Counted from the stretch's first letter, positions 35,124 through 43,893 are shown. The stretch: 64,000 nucleotides of DNA from Runella zeae DSM 19591 (GCF_000423565.1 NZ_AUIF01000041.1:41120-105119); one strand, 5' to 3'. Made by a program: numbers and translations. The notes: generated by a model not told the origin, from the letters alone.

Positions 35124-35152
35124 TTATGATTTAAACGCCGTTTCGTGTTTTT

Positions 35153-35194
35153 GGCTACTTCATGATAGATTTTATCTTTGAAGTAGCCTTTTTT
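35153..35194 (+). terminator. Rho-independent terminator after the small lipoprotein gene
   Basis: A perfect 10-bp stem (GGCTACTTCA / TGAAGTAGCC) with a 16-base loop precedes six T residues. A perfect -7 box (TATCTTTG, 35173-35180) lies within its loop and 3' arm, with a TTG 19 bases before. Confidence 0.8.
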
Positions 35195-35250
35195 GATTCA
35201 AATTAGGTGTAAGTTCGCATTAGATTCAATGACAACTTTCATCAAAAACC

Positions 35251-36798
35251 ATGAAAAAATATACTCTCTTCCTACTTCTTTTATTGTACACTGTAGTGCT
35301 ACGCGCACAAGTGATTTCCTCGGCCGAAATTGATGCCTTGGTCGAAAAAACCTTGAAAACCTTTGATGTGCCGGGTATTGCCGTAGCAGTAGTCAAAGAC
35401 GATAAAGTGATTCATGCCAAAGGATACGGCGTGCGGTCGCTCAATACCCAACAAAAAGTCGATGAAAATACTTTGTTCGGAATTGCATCTAATAGCAAAG
35501 CATTTACGGCGGCGGCATTGGGGATGTTGATAGACGAAAAAAAGCTCAGCTGGGATACCAAAGTAACCGACGTGATTCCTGAGTTTAAAATGTATAATCC
35601 CTACGTGACAGAGGAATTTACGGTAAGAGATTTACTCACTCACCGAAGTGGCTTGGGGTTAGGAGCGGGCGATTTGATGTTTTGGCCCGACCAAAACAAC
35701 TTTACTTTAAAAGACATCATTCACAATCTACGATACTTGAAACCTGTTTCTGGCTTTCGCACTAAATATGATTATGACAATCTCCTCTACATTGTAGCGG
35801 GCGAAGTAGTGACGAGAGTATCGGGAATGAGTTGGGAGGAGTTTATCGAAAGCCGCATTTTGCAACCCCTCAAAATGACCCAAACGGCAGCTTCGTTTAA
35901 GCGACTCAAAGACAAATCAAATGTAATAGACCCTCACGCACCAGTGGAGGGAACCCTGAAAGTAATACGTCGAGATTGGAGTGAAGTAGCCAATGCCGCT
36001 GGAGGTATCTACAGCAATATCGCCGACATGAGTAAGTGGATTATGATGCAAATGAACGGTGGAAAATACGATGGCAACAAACAACTTTTTAGCAAAGCTG
36101 TACACGAGGAAATGTGGACACCGCAGACGATTATCCCCGTCAGAGGAAGTTCTGTTTACAATACCCACTTTGCTAGTTACGGATTGGGATGGTTTTTGAG
36201 CGATGTTAAGGGCTATAAGCAAGCTACGCATACGGGAGGCTTGGCGGGGATTGTAACTCAAGTAACGCTCCTGCCCGAACTCAAGCTAGGTATCATTGTC
36301 TTTACCAATCAACAATCAGGTGCGGCTTTTACGGCTATCACCAATACCATCAAAGATAGTTACTTGGGAATCAAGGGCATCGACCGTATCAAAGAAAACC
36401 ACGAGCGCGTTTTGCAAAATGAAGCCGAAGCCAAGAAAATAACCACCGAAATCTGGAAAGACATCGAAACCCAACAAAAAAACAATACGGCCAAAATTGA
36501 CCCTAATTTGTACGTAGGAAGCTATGAAGATAAGTGGTTTGGGGAAGTGGTGATTTCACTCAAAAATGGCAAAATGTGGTTTGACTCCAAACGTTCTTTC
36601 CAATTGACGGGCGAACTTTTTCCGTACAAAGGCAATACCTTTATCGTAAAATGGAACGAACGCAGCATGGATGCCGACGCCTACGTGATGTTTGACCTCG
36701 ACAACACCGGCAAAGCCTCGGGCATGAAAATGCAGGCGATTTCGCCTTTGACCGATTTTAGTTTTGATTTTCAAGATTTAGAATTCAGTCGTAAGTGA
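35251..36798 (+). CDS. Exported serine hydrolase, class C beta-lactamase/PBP4-like, with C-terminal DUF3471-type domain
   Basis: The 515-residue protein begins with a signal peptide (about 1-19) and holds a beta-lactamase-fold domain to about residue 370. The catalytic elements are S-x-x-K in IASNSKAFTAAALG, Tyr-x-Asn in KYDYDNLLYIV, and HTGG in QATHTGGLAGI, as in class C enzymes and D-aminopeptidase-like esterases. The last 110 residues (YVGSYEDKWFGEVVISLKNG onwards) match the lipocalin-like DUF3471 domain often fused to such proteins. Most relatives are esterases or peptidases rather than antibiotic-resistance enzymes. The start follows the terminator/promoter element at 35153-35194. Confidence 0.9.
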   Translation: MKKYTLFLLLLLYTVVLRAQVISSAEIDALVEKTLKTFDVPGIAVAVVKDDKVIHAKGYGVRSLNTQQKVDENTLFGIASNSKAFTAAALGMLIDEKKLSWDTKVTDVIPEFKMYNPYVTEEFTVRDLLTHRSGLGLGAGDLMFWPDQNNFTLKDIIHNLRYLKPVSGFRTKYDYDNLLYIVAGEVVTRVSGMSWEEFIESRILQPLKMTQTAASFKRLKDKSNVIDPHAPVEGTLKVIRRDWSEVANAAGGIYSNIADMSKWIMMQMNGGKYDGNKQLFSKAVHEEMWTPQTIIPVRGSSVYNTHFASYGLGWFLSDVKGYKQATHTGGLAGIVTQVTLLPELKLGIIVFTNQQSGAAFTAITNTIKDSYLGIKGIDRIKENHERVLQNEAEAKKITTEIWKDIETQQKNNTAKIDPNLYVGSYEDKWFGEVVISLKNGKMWFDSKRSFQLTGELFPYKGNTFIVKWNERSMDADAYVMFDLDNTGKASGMKMQAISPLTDFSFDFQDLEFSRK

Positions 36799-36861
36799 TT
36801 GATAAAGAAAGGCTTTCTAAGTACAGTGTTAGCTAAGTTTCTTTAAATTTTACCCGCCGAT

Positions 36862-36960
36862 TGGCGCAGATTGAAATCGCAGAGAAACGCAGATTATTGG
36901 CTATATGCCCCTTTTTTCGGCGCAAATCTGCGTTTGTATTATTCAGCGCACCTCTGCGAG
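36862..36960. repeat. REP-like imperfect inverted repeat
   Basis: Two arm pairs, TCGCAGAG (36877) / CTCTGCGA (36952) and AAACGCAGATT (36885) / AATCTGCGTTT (36925), make a folded element of about 100 bases inside the 288-base gap. The core CGCAGATT also occurs in the inverted repeat at 28566-28601. It is non-coding and has no T-run. Confidence 0.6.
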
Positions 36961-37086
36961 CAAAAAATAAAACTATTTACTTAACAATGTACTAAGTTTT
37001 CGTCCATGCTTTAAACTTAGAAAGTCTGAGGTATTGAGTAAAAATAATCCATGTGCAGGTTTTAACAATAGCTATTTTTATAAACT

Positions 37087-38058
37087 ATGAAACTTACTTT
37101 TGCTTTATTTGGAATGAGCTGCATGGTCGTTGCCGTGGCGCAGGCTCAAACCCCTTGGGAGACTGTTCAATCAAGCACAAGCTGTACAGCTAGGCACGAA
37201 AATGCCTTCACCAAAGTCGCCGACAAGCTCTATCTCATCGGCGGGCGTGGCACTCGTCCCGTAGATGAGTACAATCCCGAAACCAATACTTGGCGACAAA
37301 TGACCTCACCTCCGCTCGAAATGCATCATTTTCAGGCCATAGAGTACAAAAATGAAGCGTATGTGATGGGGGCATTTATGGGAAATTACCCCCACGAAAC
37401 GCCCATTCCTAACATCTATATCTTCAATCCTGTCAAAGATGAATGGCGCAAAGGCCCCCAAATTCCTACCGACCGACTTCGGGGTGCCGCAGGCTCGGTG
37501 GTGTATAAAGACAAACTTTATTTGGTGTGTGGAATTCAGGACGGCCATTATGACGGCCATGTGGGATGGCTCGACGAATACAACCCCAAAACCAATACTT
37601 GGCGCAAACTTCCCGACGCCCCTCATGTACGCGACCACGTATCGGTGGCAGTGATTGATGATAAACTCTACGTAGCCGGTGGCCGCCGCTCTACAGCACG
37701 TATCAACCAAGTTTTGAATCTGACCGAACCTGCCGTGGATGTCTTTGATTTTAAAACCAATACATGGACAACCCTCCCCGAAAGCCTCAACTTGCCCACG
37801 CAACGGGCCGGAAACTCCGCCGTGCCTTTTGGGTACAAATTGCTTATTTTGGGGGGCGAAAGTGCTAGTCAAGTAGAAGCCCATGCCGAAGTAGAAGCCT
37901 TGGACACCAAGACCATGAAATGGGAGAAATTCCCTAACCTCAACAAAGGTCGTCACGGAACGGGCGCTACTATTTACAAAAAGAAAGTATATGTAGCAGC
38001 AGGGTCGGGCAATAGAGGCGGCGGACCTGAGCTTACTTCATTGGAGGTATTGAAATAA
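37087..38058 (+). CDS. Exported Kelch-repeat beta-propeller protein
   Basis: The 323-residue product has a signal peptide (MKLTFALFGMSCMVVAVAQA) and about five to six Kelch repeats, each with a hydrophobic-Gly-Gly turn and a later Trp (for example KLYLIGGRG...NTWRQM, KLYVAGGRR...NTWTTL, KLLILGGES...MKWEKF, KVYVAAGSG). These blades form a beta-propeller, usually a binding platform; no galactose-oxidase copper residues can be assigned. It is followed after 37 bases by the fuconolactonase-like gene, so the two are probably co-expressed and may act on the same sugar. Confidence 0.85.
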   Translation: MKLTFALFGMSCMVVAVAQAQTPWETVQSSTSCTARHENAFTKVADKLYLIGGRGTRPVDEYNPETNTWRQMTSPPLEMHHFQAIEYKNEAYVMGAFMGNYPHETPIPNIYIFNPVKDEWRKGPQIPTDRLRGAAGSVVYKDKLYLVCGIQDGHYDGHVGWLDEYNPKTNTWRKLPDAPHVRDHVSVAVIDDKLYVAGGRRSTARINQVLNLTEPAVDVFDFKTNTWTTLPESLNLPTQRAGNSAVPFGYKLLILGGESASQVEAHAEVEALDTKTMKWEKFPNLNKGRHGTGATIYKKKVYVAAGSGNRGGGPELTSLEVLK

Positions 38059-38095
38059 AAAAACTCATACAAAATCACCAACAATAGACAATAGA

Positions 38096-38938
38096 ATGGT
38101 AATTGATTCGCATCAACATTTTTGGATTTATGATGCCGAGCGCGACGCTTGGATTAACGAACAGATGACGCGCATTCGGCAAAACTTTTTGCCCGAAGAC
38201 CTCCAACAAGTATTAGCAGCCAGCGGCGTAGACGGATGTATTGCGGTACAAGCCGACCAATCGGAGGCCGAAACTTTATTTTTGTTGGCGCTCGCCGAAA
38301 AACATTCCAGCTTTGTAAAAGGGGTAGTAGGTTGGGTCGATTTGCGTGCCGACAACCTTTATGATAAGCTGGACTATTATTCACAATATGAATTATTGAA
38401 AGGATTTCGGCACGTGGCACAAGCCGAACCCGATGATTTTTTGGCTCGCCCCGAAGTCATCAAAGGCATTCGCCAACTAGCGGCTTTTGATTTCTCATAC
38501 GACATCTTGATCTATCCGACCCAGCTCAAGGCAGCGGTGCAATTGGTTCGCGAAGCACCCGACGTTTCCTTTGTAGTAGATCACCTTGCCAAGCCTTATA
38601 TCAAAGACCAAAAAATCAATACTTGGTCCAACTACATGCGTGAACTCGCATCGCACCCGCACGTGAGTTGTAAAGTATCGGGCATGGTCACAGAAGCCGA
38701 TTGGAAAAACTGGACCAAAAAAGATTTTTATCCTTACTTAGATGTTGTTTTTGAAGCATTTGGAGTAGATAGGCTCCTTTTTGGGTCAGATTGGCCCGTA
38801 TGTTTAGTAGCGGCTGAGTATGAGCAGGTCATTGGCTTAGTACGCGACTATATGGCGCATGTGGGCTTTTCAAGTGCCGACCAAGCCAAAGTATTGGGTG
38901 AAAATGCGGTGCGTTTTTATCGCATCGAAAATGAGTAA
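38096..38938 (+). CDS. Amidohydrolase-2 family lactonase (L-fuconolactonase-like)
   Basis: The 280-residue TIM-barrel enzyme matches the L-fucono-1,5-lactonase and L-rhamnonolactonase group that open sugar lactones in the cytosol. Family motifs are DSHQHFW at the N-terminus, FRHVAQAE, VVDHLAKPYI, CKVSGMVTEADW and LLFGSDWPVC with the conserved Asp. The end of the nearest catabolic step, a fumarylacetoacetate-hydrolase-family enzyme that could split 2,4-diketo-3-deoxy sugar acids, lies 5 kb downstream on the other strand. The gene follows the Kelch gene by 37 bases and is followed by a hairpin array. Confidence 0.9.
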   Translation: MVIDSHQHFWIYDAERDAWINEQMTRIRQNFLPEDLQQVLAASGVDGCIAVQADQSEAETLFLLALAEKHSSFVKGVVGWVDLRADNLYDKLDYYSQYELLKGFRHVAQAEPDDFLARPEVIKGIRQLAAFDFSYDILIYPTQLKAAVQLVREAPDVSFVVDHLAKPYIKDQKINTWSNYMRELASHPHVSCKVSGMVTEADWKNWTKKDFYPYLDVVFEAFGVDRLLFGSDWPVCLVAAEYEQVIGLVRDYMAHVGFSSADQAKVLGENAVRFYRIENE

Positions 38939-38947
38939 CTGCTGATA

Positions 38948-39168
38948 GTAGACTTTCCAAGTTTCGGTTTCGGAGATTTCTAAACTTGGAAAGTCTATTT
39001 TTTGTAGAAACGAGTAAACCCTGTTACCAGACTTTCCAAGTTTCGGTTTCAGAGATTTCTAAACTTGGAAAGTCTATTTTTGTATAGAAACGAGTAAACC
39101 CTGTTACCAGACTTTTGTTACCAGACTTTCCAAGTTTTGGTTTCAGAGATTTCTAAACTTGGAAAGTC
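38948..39168. repeat. Three tandem copies of a hairpin element
   Basis: Three 45-base hairpins lie at 38950-38994, 39030-39074 and 39124-39168. Each has perfect 14-bp arms, GACTTTCCAAGTTT and AAACTTGGAAAGTC, around a 17-base loop; loops differ at only one or two positions. The linkers share TATTTTT and GAAACGAGTAAACCCTGTTA, giving a unit of about 80 bases. The second linker contains a 14-base tandem duplication of TGTTACCAGACTTT at 39102-39129. Copies 1 and 2 are followed by T-runs, so each could be a terminator between the convergent genes. Confidence 0.85.
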
Positions 39169-39189
39169 ACGACCAAGGGCTTGTTACTT

Positions 39190-39879
39190 TTAGGTCAATA
39201 AATTGAGAATCTCTCGCAACGAAGAAAAACTCTGAAAATGAGGATGCTCAATTGTATGTTCGATATGCTCATAAGCCCAAGTCGTATGGTATGGAATATG
39301 AAACCCATGTCCACCTATTGCTAACACCGGAAGTACATCAGATTTTAGAGAATTGCCAATCATCAAAAACTCCTCAGGCGCAATATCCAAGTGTTTGAGG
39401 AGTTTTTGGTAATCACTTTCTCGTTTGTCGCTCATGATTTCGATGTGATGAAAATAGTGCGCCAAGCCCGATTTCATCAATTTTCTTTCTTGGTCGAGCA
39501 AGTCACCTTTGGTAGCCACTACAAGGCGATAGCGACCATGAAGTGTTTGTAATACTTCTTCTACACCATCCAAAAGTTCAATAGGTTTTTGGAGCATTTC
39601 TTTGCCAAGTGCAATGATTTTTTCGATTACCTCAAGGCTGATGGTCTTTTCTGATACCTCCAGCGAGGTTTCTATCATGCTCAAAATAAAGCTTTTAACT
39701 CCATAGCCATAAAGCGGTAGATTCTGGATTTGGGTTTTAAATAGTTCCTGCGATACGGTATGATGTGGCAGATAATCTTCCAAAAGAGCGCACAATTTGC
39801 GTTCGGTTTCTTGAAAAAAAGGTTCATTGACCCAAAGGGTATCGTCGGCGTCGAAAGCGATGACTTGGATAGGATTCAT
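39190..39879 (-). CDS. HAD-superfamily hydrolase
   Basis: The 229-residue protein has the four HAD motifs: nucleophile AFDADDTLW (DxD) at the N-terminus, VVATKGD (Thr, motif II), Lys in SDKRESDYQKLL (motif III), and MIGNSLKSDVLP (motif IV). A helical cap follows motif I. These enzymes remove phosphate groups from small metabolites in the cytosol; substrate cannot be predicted. It is transcribed towards the hairpin array and starts about 140 bases from the AT-rich nuclease module. Confidence 0.9.
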   Translation of the reverse strand: MNPIQVIAFDADDTLWVNEPFFQETERKLCALLEDYLPHHTVSQELFKTQIQNLPLYGYGVKSFILSMIETSLEVSEKTISLEVIEKIIALGKEMLQKPIELLDGVEEVLQTLHGRYRLVVATKGDLLDQERKLMKSGLAHYFHHIEIMSDKRESDYQKLLKHLDIAPEEFLMIGNSLKSDVLPVLAIGGHGFHIPYHTTWAYEHIEHTIEHPHFQSFSSLREILNLLT

Positions 39880-40020
39880 ACGAAAATGGTCGATTTGGTT
39901 TCAAAACTGCGTTTTTTAACGCAAAAAGAAAACCAACATCTCAACAATTTATCAGTCTCTCTTTGTCTCAAAGAAGGGTTTTTGGTTACATTTGGGGTTA
40001 AATTTTATAAATTATTTTAG

Positions 40021-40818
40021 ATGAAAATTATAAAAACACCTTGGAAAAACGATTTTCTCAAGCTGGTGGCAGAATCCAGTGTTTCTGTCAAAATCACCTC
40101 ACCTTTTGTGAAAGCAAATATTTGTAATGATCTCTTATCTGTAAAGAAACCTTCAACCCGAATAGAGCTTATCACTTCACTAAAACTTTCCAATGTTCAT
40201 GCAGGAGCGGTAGATTTATTAGGACTAGAAAAGATCATCAAAGCTGAGGGAATTGTAAAAAATTATAAAAAACTACATTCTAAAATATACCTATTTGACG
40301 AAGAAAAAGTGATTGTTACATCTGGAAATTTAACCAATGGTGGTCTTCTCAATAATTTTGAATATGGATTGTATTCAGAAGATAAAGACTTAGTAGCTCA
40401 AGTAGTAGAGGATTTTAATAAACTTTCAAAAGATAAACAGACAAGTCAAATTAAACAAGGAGATATAAACACTGCAAAAAAAATACTGGAAAATATTCCC
40501 AAATCTCAAGCATTGCCTTTTCCTAATTTGCCCTTAGAATCTCCTGATAATCAGGAAGAAGAGGTTGTAAACTTATCGGCAGAAGCCATACTTGCTTCTT
40601 TAAATGGCTGGAAAAAGGAGGTGTTTATATGCGTCAATTCAATCCCTAATCAACATTTTACACTTCAAGAAGCATATAAGTTTCAGGAATATTTTTCGAA
40701 TGTATATCCTGAAAATACTAGAATAAAAGACAAAATACGACAATTATTACAACAACTTCGAAACATTGGCCTTCTTGAGTTTTTGGGTAATGGAAATTAT
40801 AAAAAACTATGGAAATGA
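40021..40818 (+). CDS. PLD-superfamily nuclease with C-terminal winged-helix-like domain (restriction endonuclease candidate)
   Basis: The 265-residue protein has one phospholipase D-type active site, H86-S-K88 in LHSKIYLFDEEKVIV followed by SGNLTNGG (101-108). A single HKD motif means a dimer must form the site, as in the BfiI and NgoFVII restriction enzymes. After a variable linker (about 140-190), residues 196-265 form a compact helical, winged-helix-like domain (VFICVNSIPNQHFTLQEAY to LLEFLGNGNYKKLWK) that resembles the specificity domain found at the end of Dam-replacing restriction enzymes. The gene is visibly AT-richer than its neighbours, and its stop overlaps a small coupled ORF. A Dam-type methyltransferase lies next to that, so a restriction-modification role is proposed, not shown. 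Confidence 0.7.
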   Translation: MKIIKTPWKNDFLKLVAESSVSVKITSPFVKANICNDLLSVKKPSTRIELITSLKLSNVHAGAVDLLGLEKIIKAEGIVKNYKKLHSKIYLFDEEKVIVTSGNLTNGGLLNNFEYGLYSEDKDLVAQVVEDFNKLSKDKQTSQIKQGDINTAKKILENIPKSQALPFPNLPLESPDNQEEEVVNLSAEAILASLNGWKKEVFICVNSIPNQHFTLQEAYKFQEYFSNVYPENTRIKDKIRQLLQQLRNIGLLEFLGNGNYKKLWK

Positions 40819-41021
40819 AAAGTTACATATTTCTTTCTCCAGAAGGGCGAACTTTCTCCCCAAATGGCTCGGAAGTCGAAAATTTACAAGTGATTGGGAT
40901 AATACGTGGCGTACGCCATGAAGACGAAGCATTGCTACAGCTCCTTCAAGAAAATCCGTGGATTTTTGATGCAGAGTTCAATATTGCCGACTTTATTTGT
41001 TATGAATTAGCAACAACTTAA
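40815..41021 (+). CDS. Small protein coupled to the PLD nuclease, unknown
   Basis: The 68-residue product (MKSYIFLSPEGRTFSPNGSE...) starts at an ATG that overlaps the nuclease stop as ATGA; a second in-frame ATG two codons earlier is possible. It is acidic in its second half (RHEDEALLQLLQENPWIFDAEF) with no recognised domain. The tight coupling argues that it works with the nuclease, for example as a partner, inhibitor or specificity factor, but that is inference. Confidence 0.6.
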   Translation: MKSYIFLSPEGRTFSPNGSEVENLQVIGIIRGVRHEDEALLQLLQENPWIFDAEFNIADFICYELATT

Positions 41022-41025
41022 CGAT

Positions 41026-41505
41026 TTATTTTAACGGCAAAAATCTCCCGGCTATTCCGCTATTTTTTAATGCTTGAGCGTTTGTTTGTCCATAAGCTAC
41101 AAATACGCTAGGTGCTCCAGAAGTTCCCCCTTGTATTCCTGAAACATGATAAAATCGAATCCTTCCTTTGACAAAGAGTAGAGCGTCTGCGGCATTCCAG
41201 ATGTGGTCAAAAAAACATTTTGTTTCGGTGCGAGCAAAAATAAGTGCTATACCGTTTCCATGAAACTTTAGTTTCTCAATCCATAGCTCCATTCCTTTGC
41301 CATAAGGCGGATTGAGGTAAACCCTACCGAACCAATCTTGAGATAAATCATCTTCATCTACCGTAAAATTTTGTTTGGCATGATAAAAAGGGGCATCTAA
41401 TGGACAGCATGGGTCTAAATCGAAATATCCAAGTTTCTTTACCAATTCTGGTGGTGTGAGCCAATCTACTTTTGTATTAGTGCTACGTTCGAAGGAGGTA
41501 TTCAT
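41026..41505 (-). CDS. Phage-type DNA N6-adenine methyltransferase (Dam family)
   Basis: The 159-residue product matches the short phage Dam family (Pfam Dam). Conserved pieces are DWLTPPELVKKLG, the FDLDPCCP run and the catalytic motif IV NPPYG at 65-69, followed by ALIFARTETKCFFDHIW. It would methylate adenine in DNA. It ends four bases from the convergent 68-residue gene, next to the PLD nuclease. Either it protects host sites from that nuclease or it is a leftover from a phage. Its target sequence is unknown. Confidence 0.85.
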   Translation of the reverse strand: MNTSFERSTNTKVDWLTPPELVKKLGYFDLDPCCPLDAPFYHAKQNFTVDEDDLSQDWFGRVYLNPPYGKGMELWIEKLKFHGNGIALIFARTETKCFFDHIWNAADALLFVKGRIRFYHVSGIQGGTSGAPSVFVAYGQTNAQALKNSGIAGRFLPLK

Positions 41506-41645
41506 AGAATCATATTTGTCGCAAAGATTAGATCAAAAACCTTACATAACAAATATAATACGATCATTTTCAGATCTTTATGGGTTTTCTTGTTGTTATA
41601 CCTGCCGTTTTTTTACCCCATACTTCCTTCCATACCTATGACTTA

Positions 41646-43808
41646 TTACACATTCCACCAATACGTCAGTTTTAGCACGATAGCGCGGTTTTTGACGCGG
41701 AGGTTTTCGGGAAGGTAGTTGTCGGTATAAACAATAAACAAATCGGAGGCAGGTTGGTAGCGCCATTGCAAACGCGTATTGAGGTTTACGTTGTCGGCTT
41801 GATTGTTGTATTGCAAAAAAGTCGTCCAAAACAGATTGTTGCGGAATGTAACATCGATACGTGGCCCTACGAGAAGCAATTCGACGGGTTTTTGGAGATA
41901 AGGCACTTTGATAATGTTGTAATCGACCGAAAACTTCGTAGCAACGTATGGCTGAAAACGATACCCCAACGTAGTGCGGAGATTGAGACGCGTACCATTG
42001 GCATAAACCCCGCCGTAGCGTGTACTAAAAGCGTAGGTAAATTTGGTACGTGGACTAGAAGTAAAATCCGTTCCCCACGATTTCCAGTAGTGATTAGAGC
42101 CAGCAGGGAGCCGTTCGCGGCCTGTATTGGTAGGGTCGAAGGGCGCGAGTAGCTGCACATAGTTGGTGGCAGCCCAAATCATACCAATGGCGCGATTGCG
42201 AAAATTGAAGTTATAAGCCAAAAAAGTCTCGTTGTCGGTCAGGTGATTTGACTTGTTCCAAAACAAAGTCGTTTGCAACAAAGGCCCGTGACTGATGAGG
42301 GTTTTGGAATTGACAAAAAACAAATAACCTACATTAGGCATCGCCATTTGGTAGCCTCTACGGGCGGCGTTGGGTACGTAGCCCACTTCTGCGTTGTAGT
42401 TTTCGCCCACGATTTCGTGGCGCCATTGCCAAAACACATTGGCTTTGTTGAAATTGAGGCTAGTTGCCACCGCAAAATCATTGCCCGTAAGATGTGGACT
42501 AAATGATTTTAGCACCGATGCTTTACCAGTCCATACGTTGTTGGCCGAAGCCAAATTGTATTCCATACCGATGTTGCGATTGTACTGCGAAAACGACTTA
42601 TGAATCTGTTCGTCGTAGCCTAACGATTCTTTGTTGACCATCAGCAGTCCTACGTTGGAGCGCGCAAAAACCTTGCGTTGGAGCGCCACTACCGCGAAGT
42701 TTTGGGCGGGCAAGTCACCTTGTTTGCGCGTTTGGGTGTCGAGCACCCCAATACGCCAATTTTTGTCAAGCTTGCCACTCATTCGCACTCCAAAGTCAAT
42801 CGGTACGCCCAAACCAATGCGACGCGAGAAAAAAGGCCGTAAAGAAGCAAAACCAAAACTCGCGAACAAATCGGCATTTTCGAGAAAAAATTGACGACGT
42901 TCGGGAAAAAACAGCTCAAAGCGGTCGAGATTGGTTTGTTGTACATCCACTTCTACCTGCGAAAAATCAGGATTGACCGTAAGATCAAGATTCAACGAAG
43001 AATTGAGGGCGATTTTGGCATCTCCGCCGATATTGGGTCGCCAGTCGGCAGGATTATCCGTAATGTGGTTTTTAGAAACACTGCTCGATACATACGGAAT
43101 CAGGGAAATGTTTTTGCCAGCAGGAGGGAGGGGTTTGTCCCAGACGAGCACCCCCGCATAGCCCAAATTGGCCGATTGAAATTGACGCGGCACGGGCGCC
43201 CATGCCGATTTTTCGTTGATAGTAAGGTCTAGGCGACTAAAATTAATGCCCCAGCGGGTATTTTCGGGGCGATACCGAATGGTTTTGAACGGAATAGACG
43301 CCTCCCATACCCAGCGGTCCTCGTAGTTTTTGGTGACACAATGCCACTTATTATCCCAATTAAGATTGATAAAAGTACCGTCGGCTTCTTGCCCGTCCCA
43401 ATAAGCCCCCGCTGCACTCGCCCCAAAAGAAAAGCCATTGGTCAAATCCTCGAAAGTATCGAGCACCACAAAAAAGTTGTCGTTGGCTCCAAAGTTAAAA
43501 TCACGTTTGAGCGATTCCACCACAAACGACCCTTTGACGGGCTTGTAGTTGATGGCTAGGATATAGAGGTGATTTTTGTCATAAGCTAGTTTTACCTCGG
43601 TTTTGGCGCGCGATTGACTCGTATCCATCGGCGTTATCATGAAAAAGTCTTTGGCAGTTTGGGTATGTTGCCAAGCTTCGTCATCCTCAATACCGTCGAT
43701 TTTGAGGGGAGAGTTCAGTTCTTTGATGTGGTATTGGAAAGCTTCGTTTTTCTTTTGGGCAAAAGTTGCCGTAAATACAAACAACAACAGCGGCAAAAAA
43801 CGGTACAT
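41646..43808 (-). CDS. Outer-membrane DUF5916 protein with CBM9-like N-domain
   Basis: The 720-residue product has a signal peptide (about 1-17), then a carbohydrate-binding family 9-like beta-sandwich (about 30-200, with PLKIDGIEDDEAW, VKLAYDKNHLYILAI, and WEASIPFKTIRY), and a long region of alternating aromatic strands (about 250-720) ending in an aromatic residue pair typical of outer-membrane barrels (LKLTYWWNV). DUF5916 proteins are common in Bacteroidota and may bind or import glycans. The conserved line NLDLTVNPDFSQVEVDVQQTNLDRFELFFPERRQFFLEN is clear. It ends 140 bases before the methyltransferase gene on the same strand. Confidence 0.85.
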   Translation of the reverse strand: MYRFLPLLLFVFTATFAQKKNEAFQYHIKELNSPLKIDGIEDDEAWQHTQTAKDFFMITPMDTSQSRAKTEVKLAYDKNHLYILAINYKPVKGSFVVESLKRDFNFGANDNFFVVLDTFEDLTNGFSFGASAAGAYWDGQEADGTFINLNWDNKWHCVTKNYEDRWVWEASIPFKTIRYRPENTRWGINFSRLDLTINEKSAWAPVPRQFQSANLGYAGVLVWDKPLPPAGKNISLIPYVSSSVSKNHITDNPADWRPNIGGDAKIALNSSLNLDLTVNPDFSQVEVDVQQTNLDRFELFFPERRQFFLENADLFASFGFASLRPFFSRRIGLGVPIDFGVRMSGKLDKNWRIGVLDTQTRKQGDLPAQNFAVVALQRKVFARSNVGLLMVNKESLGYDEQIHKSFSQYNRNIGMEYNLASANNVWTGKASVLKSFSPHLTGNDFAVATSLNFNKANVFWQWRHEIVGENYNAEVGYVPNAARRGYQMAMPNVGYLFFVNSKTLISHGPLLQTTLFWNKSNHLTDNETFLAYNFNFRNRAIGMIWAATNYVQLLAPFDPTNTGRERLPAGSNHYWKSWGTDFTSSPRTKFTYAFSTRYGGVYANGTRLNLRTTLGYRFQPYVATKFSVDYNIIKVPYLQKPVELLLVGPRIDVTFRNNLFWTTFLQYNNQADNVNLNTRLQWRYQPASDLFIVYTDNYLPENLRVKNRAIVLKLTYWWNV

Positions 43809-43844
43809 TTTCTGAGTTTTGGGAGAAAGGTGAGAGATAAAGAA

Positions 43845-43869
43845 GGGCGGTATGTAGATACATCCGCCC
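43845..43869 (-). terminator. Probable hairpin terminator after the FAH-family gene
   Basis: GGGCGG and CCGCCC close an almost perfect stem with ATGTA/TACAT inside it. Read leftwards it is followed by the short T-rich run CTTCTTTATC. It lies 25 bases after the FAH-family stop codon. Confidence 0.5.
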
Positions 43870-43893
43870 CTTGCATTAAAAAGAATTCGGAGG

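Noticed and set aside
37306..37956. 216-residue reverse-strand frame inside the Kelch gene
   Set aside because: It mirrors the repeats of the Kelch protein and has no plausible start or leader.
38948..39168. Regularly spaced near-identical repeats suggesting a CRISPR array
   Set aside because: The units are long hairpins with conserved linkers, not short repeats with unique spacers, and no cas gene is nearby.
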